A stretch of DNA of 64,000 nucleotides, from positions 124,001 to 188,000 of the forward strand of contig NC_083513.1 in the NCBI RefSeq assembly GCF_032362555.1, written 5' to 3'. Shown piece by piece: positions 43,401-55,400 of this stretch. Made by a program: the position numbers and the translations under genes. A model generated the notes under the pieces. It saw only the letters and a program-made list of their open reading frames with translations. It did no database searches and was not told the DNA's origin. This stretch comes from Amyelois transitella (Eukaryota; Arthropoda; Insecta; Lepidoptera; Pyralidae). The first letter of the stretch is position 1. The number at the start of each line of letters is the position of its first letter.

Positions 43401-46400
43401 TTAATGACCTGTTTTAAGGTAAATATTTATCGGACTAAATGATTAATTGATTGTTTTTGTTATTTTATGTAATAGTTTTTGTAAAGCCTTGTATCATCAG
43501 TAGGTACCATGAGATTTCTTGTTACTCTCTTATATTCTCTTGTTTTATTGAAATCGAGGTTTTCTGGTGAATGGTCAGGTCAAGACTAAACCAACGACGT
43601 TAAAAGGAGAATTTGATGAACTTTGATGATGCAAGTATGATGAAAAATGAAGTCTATGAAAAGAGAAACGAGGAAAGAGGCGCGATCATTACGAATAAAT
43701 ATAATCTTATATGAAAAAATTGTCGTGCCACAATGTGTGTTCCCGTACTCCTCCGAAACGGCTTGACCGATTCTCATGAAATTTTGTGATCATATTGAGT
43801 AAGTCTGAAAATCGGCCAACATCTATTTTTCATACCCCTTAGTTACAGCTAGTAATTGTATAAATAATTTACCTAATATTTTTTTCCAATGATTTCTCTT
43901 TATATTATTGTGCCGTGCCGTGTGGTTCTTATATTTTTTAGTGCTGTGTCGTGTGGTTCCCGGCACCAATACAAAAAAGAATAGGTCCACTCCATCTCTT
44001 TCCCATGGATATCGTTAAAGACGACATAGGCATAGGCTTACAAACTTGGATTCTTTTTTTAGGCGATGGGCTAGCAACCTGTAGCTATTTGTATCTCAAT
44101 TCTATTTTAAATCCAAAAAGTTAAAAGTGGCCCATCAGTCTTTTCAAGACTGTTGTCTCTGTCTACCTCGCAAGGGATATAGACGTGACCATATGAACCT
44201 ACGTGTGGCGAAATCTATACGCCACAAGTCACAAGAATAAAAAATAAAATTACGCGACGCTATCAGTCATAAACAGCGAAAAACCTAAATCGCGCAAGCA
44301 AAGATTTCACGGATTGGAGCTATATATACAACCTCCGACACAACATCGTTGGAGCCTCGGTCCCCCAGGCATAACACCTAGCCCGGCGGAAGATCTTCCC
44401 TTTGGTGGCGGCGAGCTGAATCATCGCTCCCGCTACATACGTATGAATGTTATTTTTTGTTAAACATGAGCTTTCATTGCAGCAACATGGGTGGGCGGCG
44501 GCTACATCAACGGCACGGCGGAGGCCATCTACACCCAGGGCCTGGTCTGGTGCCAGGCGCCGTTCGGATACGCGTTGTCGCTTGTCTTTGGTAAGTCCTG
44601 TCGCATTGGCTTTTATCTACATCCTTATAAGTTCATTATGACTTGAATGCTTATTGATACCCTGATGATGAGGGAGTAAAACTTGTACTAAATGGCAATT
44701 GAATGTGTAATAATGTTCAAAGATAAATAAATAGATATATACGGGACAAATTACACTGATTGAGCTAGCCTCGAAGTAAGTTCGAGACTTGTGTTACGAG
44801 ATAAACATCCAAGACCCAGGCCAATCAGAAAAAGTTCTTTTTTCATCATGCTCTAACCGGGAAACCGGGACCTGCGGTGTCACAGACAAGCGCACTACTG
44901 CTGCGCCACAGAGGCCGTCAAGATAAGTGAGAGAGCCTTTACGACATCAATGGGAAAGTAATGTAGTGGTTCTATTCATAAGCGCCGGTAACCAGCACAT
45001 AATATATTAACAAGAGTAATTTTCCAGGTGGTATATTCTTCGCGAACCCCATGCGCAGACAGGGTTACGTGACCATGCTGGACCCTCTGCAGGACTCCTT
45101 CGGCAGCCGCATGGGGGGCCTGCTCTTCTTACCAGCCCTGTGCGGAGAAGTGTTCTGGGCAGCGGGGATATTGGCGGCCCTGGGTGAGTAGATGATGATA
45201 AGTAGCCCCTAGACAAGAAGTTCTTATAGTTCTGTAGGGAAAAGTGTTTTGGACGTCGGGCAATTTGGTGGCCCTGGGTAAGTAGCTGCTGGTGTAGTTT
45301 CCTGTAGGACGTAGGATTATTTTGGAGACGTATAATAGACCTGATATTGCCAGCCTTGAGGCCAGACCTGGAGAATTAATTGGTGGAGAAAATGGAAGGT
45401 CTACTGTTTTTACGGAGTCTGTGTGGAGAAGTGTTATGGGCGGCGGGCATAGATGGCAAGCAGCTGATGAAACATAGTATCACTGAGCTGAAATCCTGGA
45501 CTGGAAGTATCATTTGGGGGTAATGTGGGAGGGGTAACTATTGTTTGTTTGTTTGTAAACTCTTTATTGCACATAAAAATAAATATAACAAAATCAGAAC
45601 AGTCATTAAATATAAAAGAATATGTACAATGGCGGACTTATCCCAATCGGGATTTCTTCCAGTCAACCAAAATAAAAAGGAAAATCAAAGTCAAAGAGGC
45701 AGCGCAGTTAAAAGCATTGAGGATGCGTTACAATAATCAATAAATTACAAACTAATTAATGATAAACATACATAAATAAAATATATATAAACATACATAA
45801 ATATAAGTACACTCAAATGTTACATGCATCAGAATACAGTCTTTTGATTAGTGTTTTAAAAGAACTTAGGTTAGGGGCAGATCTCGTATCTTGGGGAAGA
45901 TCATTCCAAAGCTGAGCAGAACGTACACTAAAAGATAAACCATAAGTTCGAGAGGAATAAGGAGGAATAAGTAATTTGGGATCGTTATGAGACCGCAAAC
46001 GACTATCCGTCTCACGGAATGAGAAATTATCATGAAGATAGTGGGGGAAAGAAGGATTAAAAAGGACATTAAACAAGAGAGATAGTGTGTGAACATTACG
46101 TCTAAGGCGAATTGGGAGCCAATTCAATTGGCGACGAAACTCTGAAACATGATCGAACTTACGAAGACCGAAAACAAAGCGAATGCCCTGGTTTTGTAAA
46201 CGCTCTAACTTGTCAAGCAATTCCTCAGTAATGTTCAAACAAGCAACATCGGAATAATCTAGAAGAGGAAAGAGAAGCGACTGAACAAGCACAACTTTAG
46301 TGACGACGGGTAAAAATTTTTGCATTCGGCGAAGTGAGTGTAACGACACATACATCTTACGGCTGATTTCATTAATATAGGGAATCCACGAGAGAGTCTG

Positions 46401-49400
46401 GTCAATGATGATACCCAGATTAGTCACTTTGGGAGATAAAGGAATAATATTGTTATTCAGAACTAGGCTAGGAACCATCACATTTTCCAATTTCGAAATA
46501 TAATGCGGACTACCAATAACAATGGCCTGTGACTTGGCAGCATTAACTAAAAGACCAAAACGGCTTGACCAATCTGCAATCCTCTCCAAATCCGAATTAA
46601 TGGTACTAAAAGCATCATTAATATCATCCAAACTAGCAGACGCATAGATCTGTAAGTCATCGGCATAAAGATGAAAATTAGAGGAAAGAGATGCAGTAAT
46701 ACCATCAACGAATATTGAGAAAAGAACCGGAGAAAGAATGCCACCCTGCGGAACACCAGCTACTAGATCACACCAATCTGAGAAGCAATCATTCAATTTT
46801 ATACGTTGTTTACGACCAGTAAGGTAAGATGAAAACCAACAGAGGGCATTTGAGGAAAAATTTAAAGTACGTAAAATTTCAACCAAAATATCGAAATCGA
46901 CAGTATTAAAAGCACTTTTGAAATCAAGAAGAACAAGTACGGTAAGCTTTTTATTATCAATATTAAAACGGATGTCATCCGTAATTTTTACAAGAGCTGT
47001 CGTAGTACTATGGCCACATTTAAAACCTGATTGAAAAGAACTTAAAATATTATAGCGAGATAAGTGTGCACTTAATTGTTGATGGACATGATATTCCAAG
47101 ATTTTTGACAGCACAGACAGAATTGAAATAGGACGCAAATGAGAAGGACTTGAAGGCGAATTTCTTTTAGGAAGAGGAATTATGTGAGCGAGTTTCCAAT
47201 TAGTGGGAAAGATGCCCGACGAAATGGAACAGTTTAAGATGTTTACAATATAAGGGGCAATCAATTCCGCTATCGGTTTAATCATATCAAGGGATATAGC
47301 GTCATCACCTACTGCCCTTGAATTAATGGACTTAATTAATTTTATTGCATCGTCAATGGTAATCTCATTTATACAGAAAGAGGGGAGATCACAAGAAGGT
47401 TGAACAGCCAGACTAGCAAGCGTTGCCTGTTTCGTAAATGACGAACAATTCTTAGAAGAAGAACAAAAGTGCCTATTTAATTCATTTACGTCCATATCAA
47501 AACTCTCCTCAGGCCCTTGCTTTCCAAAACCCAAACCCTTCAAAAACTTCCACAATTTACCAGGGGGACAGTTTTCCACATTAGAATGAATATATTTGCG
47601 CTTAGCATCCCTACATTTTTTATTGCAAAAATTACGAAGAAAAACATAAGCAGAATGGTTCTCAGCAGATGGGCACTGACGTAATTTTAGTTTAGCTTTA
47701 TCTCTTCTGGCCATGCACTTCCTGATCTCGGGTGTGAGCCAAGGAGCAGGGTTATGTTTAATGCGAACAGGATGAAGAGGAGCATGTTTATCGAAAAGTG
47801 ATAATAAGATTTCGTTGAATTTAGAGACCTTTGAATCTACGTCTGGAGCCATTAAAACAGTGCTCCAGTCCGCATTATTAAAATCAGTTAAAAATAACTG
47901 TTCATTAATTGCCGTGAAATCACGACGGAAAATAACTTTGTGTCTACGCTTAGGAGAACGCAACTTAAAAGACGCATAAAGAAGGTCATGAGCAGAAAAA
48001 CACACTGCATTAAATTGGCCATGAACTGACACAAGATCCGGGGAAGAAGTGATAATAAGATCAAGAAAAGAAGGCGGACCATTATGTGGAAAATGTGTAG
48101 CGCTAAGAGGAAGGCAGTGTAAATTTAAAGAATGAAGAAGAGAAAGAAGAGATCTTGATCTTGAATCATTTTTAATAAGACAAGTATTAAAATCCCCCAT
48201 TATAATAATGTGTTCGAAACGACTACGATAATCCGACAAAAGAAGCTGAAAAGAGGAAAAGTAATTTATATGAAGAGAAGGGCAATAATATACACCAAGA
48301 AGAATTTTAGTATGAGAAAGGGAAATTTCTAGAAAAAGGTGTTCAGGGTTTTCATATGCAGAAGGAGATTGAGATAAAATTTGGCATGGTATATCACCTC
48401 GTAAATAAATAGCGACTCCACCACATCTTACCATTTTAGTGACACCATTAGTGACGGTTTCGTAAATTCGAACATTTCTAAATAGTTTAAATCCCGGAAG
48501 GGGATACATAGTTGAAGGAAGAGAAGGTTTCAGAAAGCTTTCCGAAATGAGAATTGCGTGAACGGAAGAATTAGAAAATAACGACAATAAGTCGGAGTAA
48601 TGTTCAGGTATGCTTTGTGCATTTATGTGTACAACATTAAAGTTCTTGGAGAAAGAAGAAAAAGTAGCGTTCAAATTATCGCCTAAAGATCGCTCAAAAT
48701 CGTCAGCACTGAGGAGGCTGTCCGAGGAAGAGGAAAGAGAAAAATAATCATCTCCAGAACTGTTACCGAATACATCAGCCATAGAGTGTAACAATAAATA
48801 AATAAAATATCCTAAATAATAAAAATAAATTTAAGGTATATAAAACTAATTAAAATTCCTAAAATATAACAATAGTGGTACAATTTTCTTGCCAGACATT
48901 AATTTTAAACAATAAGAGTTAGCCTACCATATATGTGGGCTCTATATGCTATTTAACAATTAAAAAGATTCACGAACTTAAAAAAAAAAAAAAAGAATGA
49001 CAGATGTCAATGACATTAATTGTCATTGAAGGATCATGTCATAAACTGATTGAACTAAATAAAGCTACAAATTATCTACCCTAAAAATAAACAAAAACTA
49101 TTAAAACAAAAACAAGGTAGATATATATTATTTGAAATAAAAGGAAAAATGGAAGTGCACGAAAACATCGTTATTTTTTCGTTGATTTCGCTTGTAAACG
49201 AGCACTAATAGGACGAGACTTATTATTTGGCGGTACGGCACTGGAAGAGGGTTGTGTGCCTCGCACTGGCTCATTACTATTCTTACCAGCTCCGTGCGGA
49301 GATGTGTTCGTAATACCCCTACCTTACTGGAGAGGAGTTTGACCATGATCAGTTAAGTTTTTACACGAAGTGATTTCTTTCTAACCTGAGAAAAATATCT

Positions 49401-52400
49401 GTAGATACATAAGAGTCCTTGTCTTCAGTGGGATGTTCTTTAGAAGTCTTTAATTAATAGTTATGTCTAGTTTACTAGAAATAAGTAAAATCCCTAAGTA
49501 ATGACATTACATAGTAACAACAGGAGTGGGCGTAGCGTAGCAAATCTTTTGTTACTCTATATGTTAGCTTTGTCGTAGGCAGGTCGTAGGCGTTTCGTAG
49601 AGGCTCTACGAATTGATATATTAGCTTTTAGCCGAGGCTTCGCTCTAACGCCAGACTTTTAGAAAATCCTACCTGTCAAATTTAATCTTCACAAGCCTAC
49701 GATCCAATAAAAGCCTCCGTTTAAGTGGGAGGAAGATTTTTTAAAAGATATTTTCTGTAACGATTACTTTGAGAGCCATTTTCAAAATAAAATATTAATA
49801 TGCTGTGAAATAAATGTTTTGTCATTATTTACTTTTGATTTTGTAACTTTTCTACCTATTGCTTTTTTCACCCTAGGTTCACACCGAGTCGATTTACTTG
49901 AAGGAAATGTGGAAAAAAATTTTTTCGTGTAATTGATAAAATCAACGGATATTATAAAAGAATTAATTAAAATGTAAAAAATGAATTATAATGCTATTAA
50001 TATAACATTATATCATGATGATCATTGTAACATGATTTAAAATGCCTGAGATAACATAAAGATAACTTTAAGTGCGCAATTAATACCTGTAGTATTTATA
50101 AGTAGGAAAATGTATATAGGTACAAAGCGTCTCCTAATGAACGTACCCTAAGGCGAGAAAAACCTCAGACGAAATTCGGTTTTATTGTACCTATTACCTA
50201 TCTGTGAAGTAGCATACCTATTCATTAGTCGCAGACGCACCAAAAGATTTGTCTGCGTATAGAAAGGGCCCGGGATTGAGACCTTGTCATTACTTTAATG
50301 GACGCTGATAAAATCCCGGCGTTAACAGACTATGGCGCGTCCCCTCAAAGCAAAATAAACTCTGTCACCTTCACTCAGGTAATGTGTTTTACTAAGTAAG
50401 GATTAATCCAAACATTCACGTGATGAATGTAAGCGAAAGAAGTATGGACGAAACTGAAAGATGGAGTTTCTGCCTATTTTCGTAATCATTTATGTAGTAA
50501 ATAGTGTAGTATTGAAACAGTTCATGCGATTGTTCCCCGCCAAAAAAGAGGGATAATTAAACATATAAGGGTAGCTAGAGACCTATAGGTTTCTGTTTTT
50601 CTTATGTAGGACTATCAATGATAAGTATACAATAAAGTGTAATATGTTTTGTGAATACATTTTGGGTGAACTAGTAGTGTTAAGCGCAAATAATCCAGAT
50701 ATTATTACGTCATAATTGCGAAGTTTCGTTCTTAATTAATAAGCGTCGTTTTTTATCTTATATCAAATGATCTGAAACTCGATTCGAAGATCTTTTCAGA
50801 CTTCATCTGCTCTATAAATGAGTTTTTCAATAAGTCTTTCGTTTCAAAGATATTTCTCGGAAACGTCTTTCTTTCGTGTTCTCGGGTTCAAAGAAGAAAT
50901 AGTATTCGAATGAAAGATATTGATTGAAGCTAGTCCTTTTATACAGGAAAGTAAATACCTTTTACCTTTTTACTTTTTACCGGGATGAAACGTCAAGAAT
51001 AACAATAACACTATGTCCTTCCTTACTCCACACTCTATGTATGCAAAATATCATCCAGATCCGTTCAGTGGTTTAACTGTGAAAATGTCACAAACAAACT
51101 CACTTGATTAGTGTGGATAAACTTAGTCAAGTGTAGTGTGAATCATACCTTAGTTGTGATTATACTTTAAGTTTCTAAATTAACTTTACTAAATACCTAA
51201 TACCTACCTACCTATAATGATGACCATTTTATGAATTATTATAGTGCAACACAAATTTCGTTTAACCGGAGATTTGCCGGATTGCCAGGGTCTGGTTATC
51301 GTTATAATTATGTTGTGCAACCCACTCTTAGTTTAATAGAAATAAAATACGTGTCCTCATTAAGGCTTCATAGTTCATTAGCTAATTAGCTCGTAGTATA
51401 TACGGTTGTTACTCATTTTAAATTTCCGAGCCGTAAATAGTTAACCAGTGATCTATGGCTGGATATTATTTAACTAATCGATTTTCACTAATGTTAGATT
51501 ATGTGTCGTATCAAATCAATATTCTGAACTTGAGAATCTTATTTTAGGCTATGAACTAGCTAACTGTCATTTTCTCTCAATATTCCATTCAGATAAGCCT
51601 AGCCTTCGAGTTTTGTATTATAATTTTTCGCTTTGTCTGCCCCGTAAAGTATAATAACGTGATAATTGTGTATTTGTATTTATATGTAACATGCAATGCT
51701 GAAAATCATTAATTATTGAGATCAGACAGGAAACCCCATTCGTCCATTATTTCAGGTCATATTGATCACATCCATCAATCTGCAAGTCTGTCTGTCCATT
51801 CCATTCGATGCGAGACAAAGTTATCTGATTCCAGCGACTAACTGATTGGAAATGTGACTCATTCATCACCATATAATATTGGAATTGTTTTTAATTAATG
51901 TTTCGTACCTACCTACAATTCGTATTAAAGATATTTCAATTAAATCACTGTGTTTTAATAATAAAGTTATTGTAATCATAATTGACACAGCTTTTTGCAA
52001 ACGTATTCAATAGTTACATTACCAACGCCGTCTGAAAATGAAGCGGGTGTATTTTAAACCTTGATTCGTTACTCAATTTTAGATTTTATTTATTTAAACT
52101 TCATTGCACAGAATACAAATGTATAGCACAATTGGCGGACTTAATGCTGGAAGCATTATCTAACAGTCAACCATTGGGTCTGACATATTTGCTATTACGG
52201 ACAGATATTTATTAACTGAGGTAAAAAAGAGGGTTGCATTTACTAGGGTAGCTTCTAGACCGGGATCTAGGTCGCCTATATAGAGTTTTCTTTGTTCTAG
52301 TGTGCCTAGCCTCGGGGAGAGGAGAGGCCGCGTTTGTATGTAATGCCGCGATACTATTCAAAATAAGAGTGTTATACGAGTATGTATGTAAAATTTTTAT

Positions 52401-55400
52401 ATAAATCAAAATAACGAATGTGCCGTGTGGTTCCAGGCACGAAAGAAGAGGACCACTCCATCCCTTTTTTTCAATTTGAACCAATAGTTCTTGCGATTAG
52501 CGCGTTCAAACAAACAAACAAACTCTTCAGCTTTATAATATTAGTATAGATTAGTATAGATAATAACATTTATAGTTAATAGATAATTTGTGGTATAAAC
52601 TTTATAACTCCGGTAATATTATCCGATAGGGAAGACATAAAACAAGATTACCAATTTGCAAGAGCAAATTATGTTTACCTACGTAGAATAGCAGTTGTAC
52701 TATAATGGAAAAGCTATGTTCGCTGAAACTTACCCGGGACGTACGGGTAAAGTTACTCAGAAATAGGAAGTTAATGTTTCAAACAAAAACACTTAGAATC
52801 TTGGGAGTAATCGTTACGGATAGTATTACTACTCTTTTAAAGAGCTTTTTCTTCCTACCTCCGTAGTATAGCACGCGCGACGTCGCTATTATCGCGCGAA
52901 AAACTATCGCTGTCCCATTCGTAAAATGGGCCAGCCCTGGATTGGGTGAGTCAGGTTACTCGAATCGACTCTCGTCTGACCTCCGCAACCTTTGCATCGG
53001 AACCTAACCCGTATTGCCTGAATGGGAAGTTGTCCTCACGATGTTTTACCTCACCGTAAGAGAATTGGTTAGTATTTAAAGTAATGAACATTACTTACTA
53101 AAGTGTATTGTCTGCAGGCGCGACCCTAGCCGTGATCATCGACATGGACCACCGGACATCCGTCATCTTCAGCGCGTGCGTCGCCGTCTTCTACACGCTC
53201 TTCGGCGGCCTGTACTCCGTGGCGTATACCGACGTCATCCAGCTGTTCTGCATCTTCATCGGCCTCTGGATGTGCATCCCCTTCGCCTGGGCCAACCCCC
53301 ATGTCAAACCCCTGGGCTCCATGGAGGTGGACTGGATAGGCGAGGTGGATCCGGGGTCATATTGGTTTTACGCCGATTATGGGCTGCTGCTCGTGTTTGG
53401 AGGGATTCCTTGGCAGGTGAGGAAGATATAATCTTACTGGTTTAATTGTATTTAGACGTCCAAAAGCTCCGAAAGCAATATTTAAACGTAGAGTTGAGTT
53501 TGACTTTTAAAAGATTCTGAATCTATCGAAATATAAAACGGACAGAGGAACTCATAATTCGTGAGTAACGATTAATTCTATTATTTTATATAACTAAGGT
53601 ATTTGCAATCTGACCACAAGCCATCAACCTACCCATATTGCTCTTTGTAAATGTTATGTTACAACTTGACTAAAACAAGATAATTCAGTTCCAGAAGATT
53701 GTGCAATATTTCTCATTTGGAACAGGTATACTTCCAACGCGTGCTGAGCAGCAAGACGGCTGGTCGCGCGCAGATCCTGTCGTACGTGGCCGCCATCGGC
53801 TGCATATTCATGGCCATCCCGCCCGTCCTCATCGGAGCCATCGCCAAAGCCACTGGTAATATTATTAACTTGTAATCTCTCAATTCTATCATTAAGCCAA
53901 ATAGCTGAACGTGGCCATTCAGTCTTTTCAAGACTGTTACTCTGTCTACCCCGCAAGGGATATAGAGGTGACCATATGTATGTAATCTCTGAAGTTTCTT
54001 CAACACGGTTATCTATTGAGAGGCTTTTAAGTTCTCGTCTCTATCGTATCGTGATGAATTGTATGTTCGTAACTCCAAATATCTTAGTGTATTCAGACGA
54101 TTGTCTATTTTATCTTCAGGATAGCAAAACAATTATCTTAGTTTAGTTATTGTTTGTAAAGATTTTCTTGATTGTGCTCAATTTTGCTGCAGTCAAGGGA
54201 AGTAAAATTTCTCGGAATGTTGCACTAACTAAACTTAGGTCCACCAAAATAATAAGACATATTTCATAAAGCATTGTTATTTAATGCCTAATCTTAACCT
54301 TTAATTGTAACAAAATAATTTCACAAAATGTCTGCAAATGAATTTGCTAGATTCTCATTAGATTCTGTCCATCAGCCTGGAACGAGACAGCATTCGAAGG
54401 GCCCCTGACTCCAAACGGGGAGCTGACCTCCGATCAGACTTCCATGATCCTGCCGCTGGTGCTGCAGCACCTCACGCCAGACATCGTGTCGTTCTTCGGT
54501 CTCGGAGCCGTGTCGGCTGCCGTCATGTCTTCAGCAGACTCTAGTGTGCTTAGTGCTTCATCTATGTTTGCCAGGTAAAGACTAAGATTATTTTCTTTTT
54601 ATTTTGCAACAATAACAATTTTAGTGACTTTCTTAGGCGTTATTTCTAATAGAGCCGTGTCAGCTGCCGTCATGTCTTCAGCAGACTCAAGTGTGCTTAT
54701 TGCTTCATCTATGTTTGCCAGGTAAAGACTAAGATTAATTTCTTTTTATTTTGTAGCAATAACAATTAAAGTGCCTTTCTTAGGCGTTATTTCTAATAGA
54801 GCCGTGTCGGCTGCCGTTATGTCTTCAGCAGACTCAAGTGTGCTTATTGCTTCATCTATGTTTGCCAGGTAAAGACTAAGATTATTTTCTTTTTATTTTG
54901 CAACAATAACAATTTTAGTGACTTTCTTAGGCGTTATTTCTAATAGAGCCGTGTCGGCTGCCGTGATGTCTTTAGCTGACTCCAGTAAGCTCAGCGCTTT
55001 CTCTATGCTTGTCAGGTAAAGACTTAATTAGACCATTTCCTTTTTCTTAAAGCAACACCAATTAATGATGTTTGGCTAAGTAAAATGAATGGCCATTTCC
55101 TTTTTCTATCAAAGAGGTAGCTTTAAATAAGACTTTAATGGTATGGCAGAAAAAGGAGTAGCTTTATTAATGAGCTTCATTATTAATTTTCCTTTCATAG
55201 ATGGAAGTACAGAGGTTATTAAATATGAATTTAATATTCTTCCTTCTTTATTAATTTTCTCATTCATCATTATGAGTTTTACAACTTTCATAACGTTTAT
55301 TATGGTTATTCGTTCTTTTCTGCGGCGAGCAATATTATTAGTTTTAAGAATAATAATTCAGATTGATTTATAGCGTAGAAAAACAAATATCTAAGTATAT

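Larger units (their letters stand above)
40595..44482. other. CHT1 intron 1 (between first two coding exons)
   Basis: Contents: exon-derived copies (40628-40985), SINE family B (41201-41365), a family A fragment (41690-41765), a full family A copy (43942-44196) and a solo LTR (44204-44437). Between about 41800 and 43900 I see only AT-rich sequence without recognisable features. Confidence 0.7.
49311..53117. other. Remainder of CHT1 intron 3
   Basis: No exon is seen. Recognisable pieces: a LINE 3' UTR-like fragment (52085-52200), family A head fragment (52420-52466), family C fragment (52465-52560) and the small palindromic element (52864-52925). The rest is AT-rich and featureless to me. Confidence 0.6.

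Noticed and set aside
55143..55373. An extra CHT1 exon (76-codon hydrophobic frame [18 protein letters not shown]).
   Set aside because: It does not match the conserved CHT1 sequence. Exons 54376-54574 and 55570-55704 already join perfectly in phase; the hydrophobicity reflects AT-rich codons.
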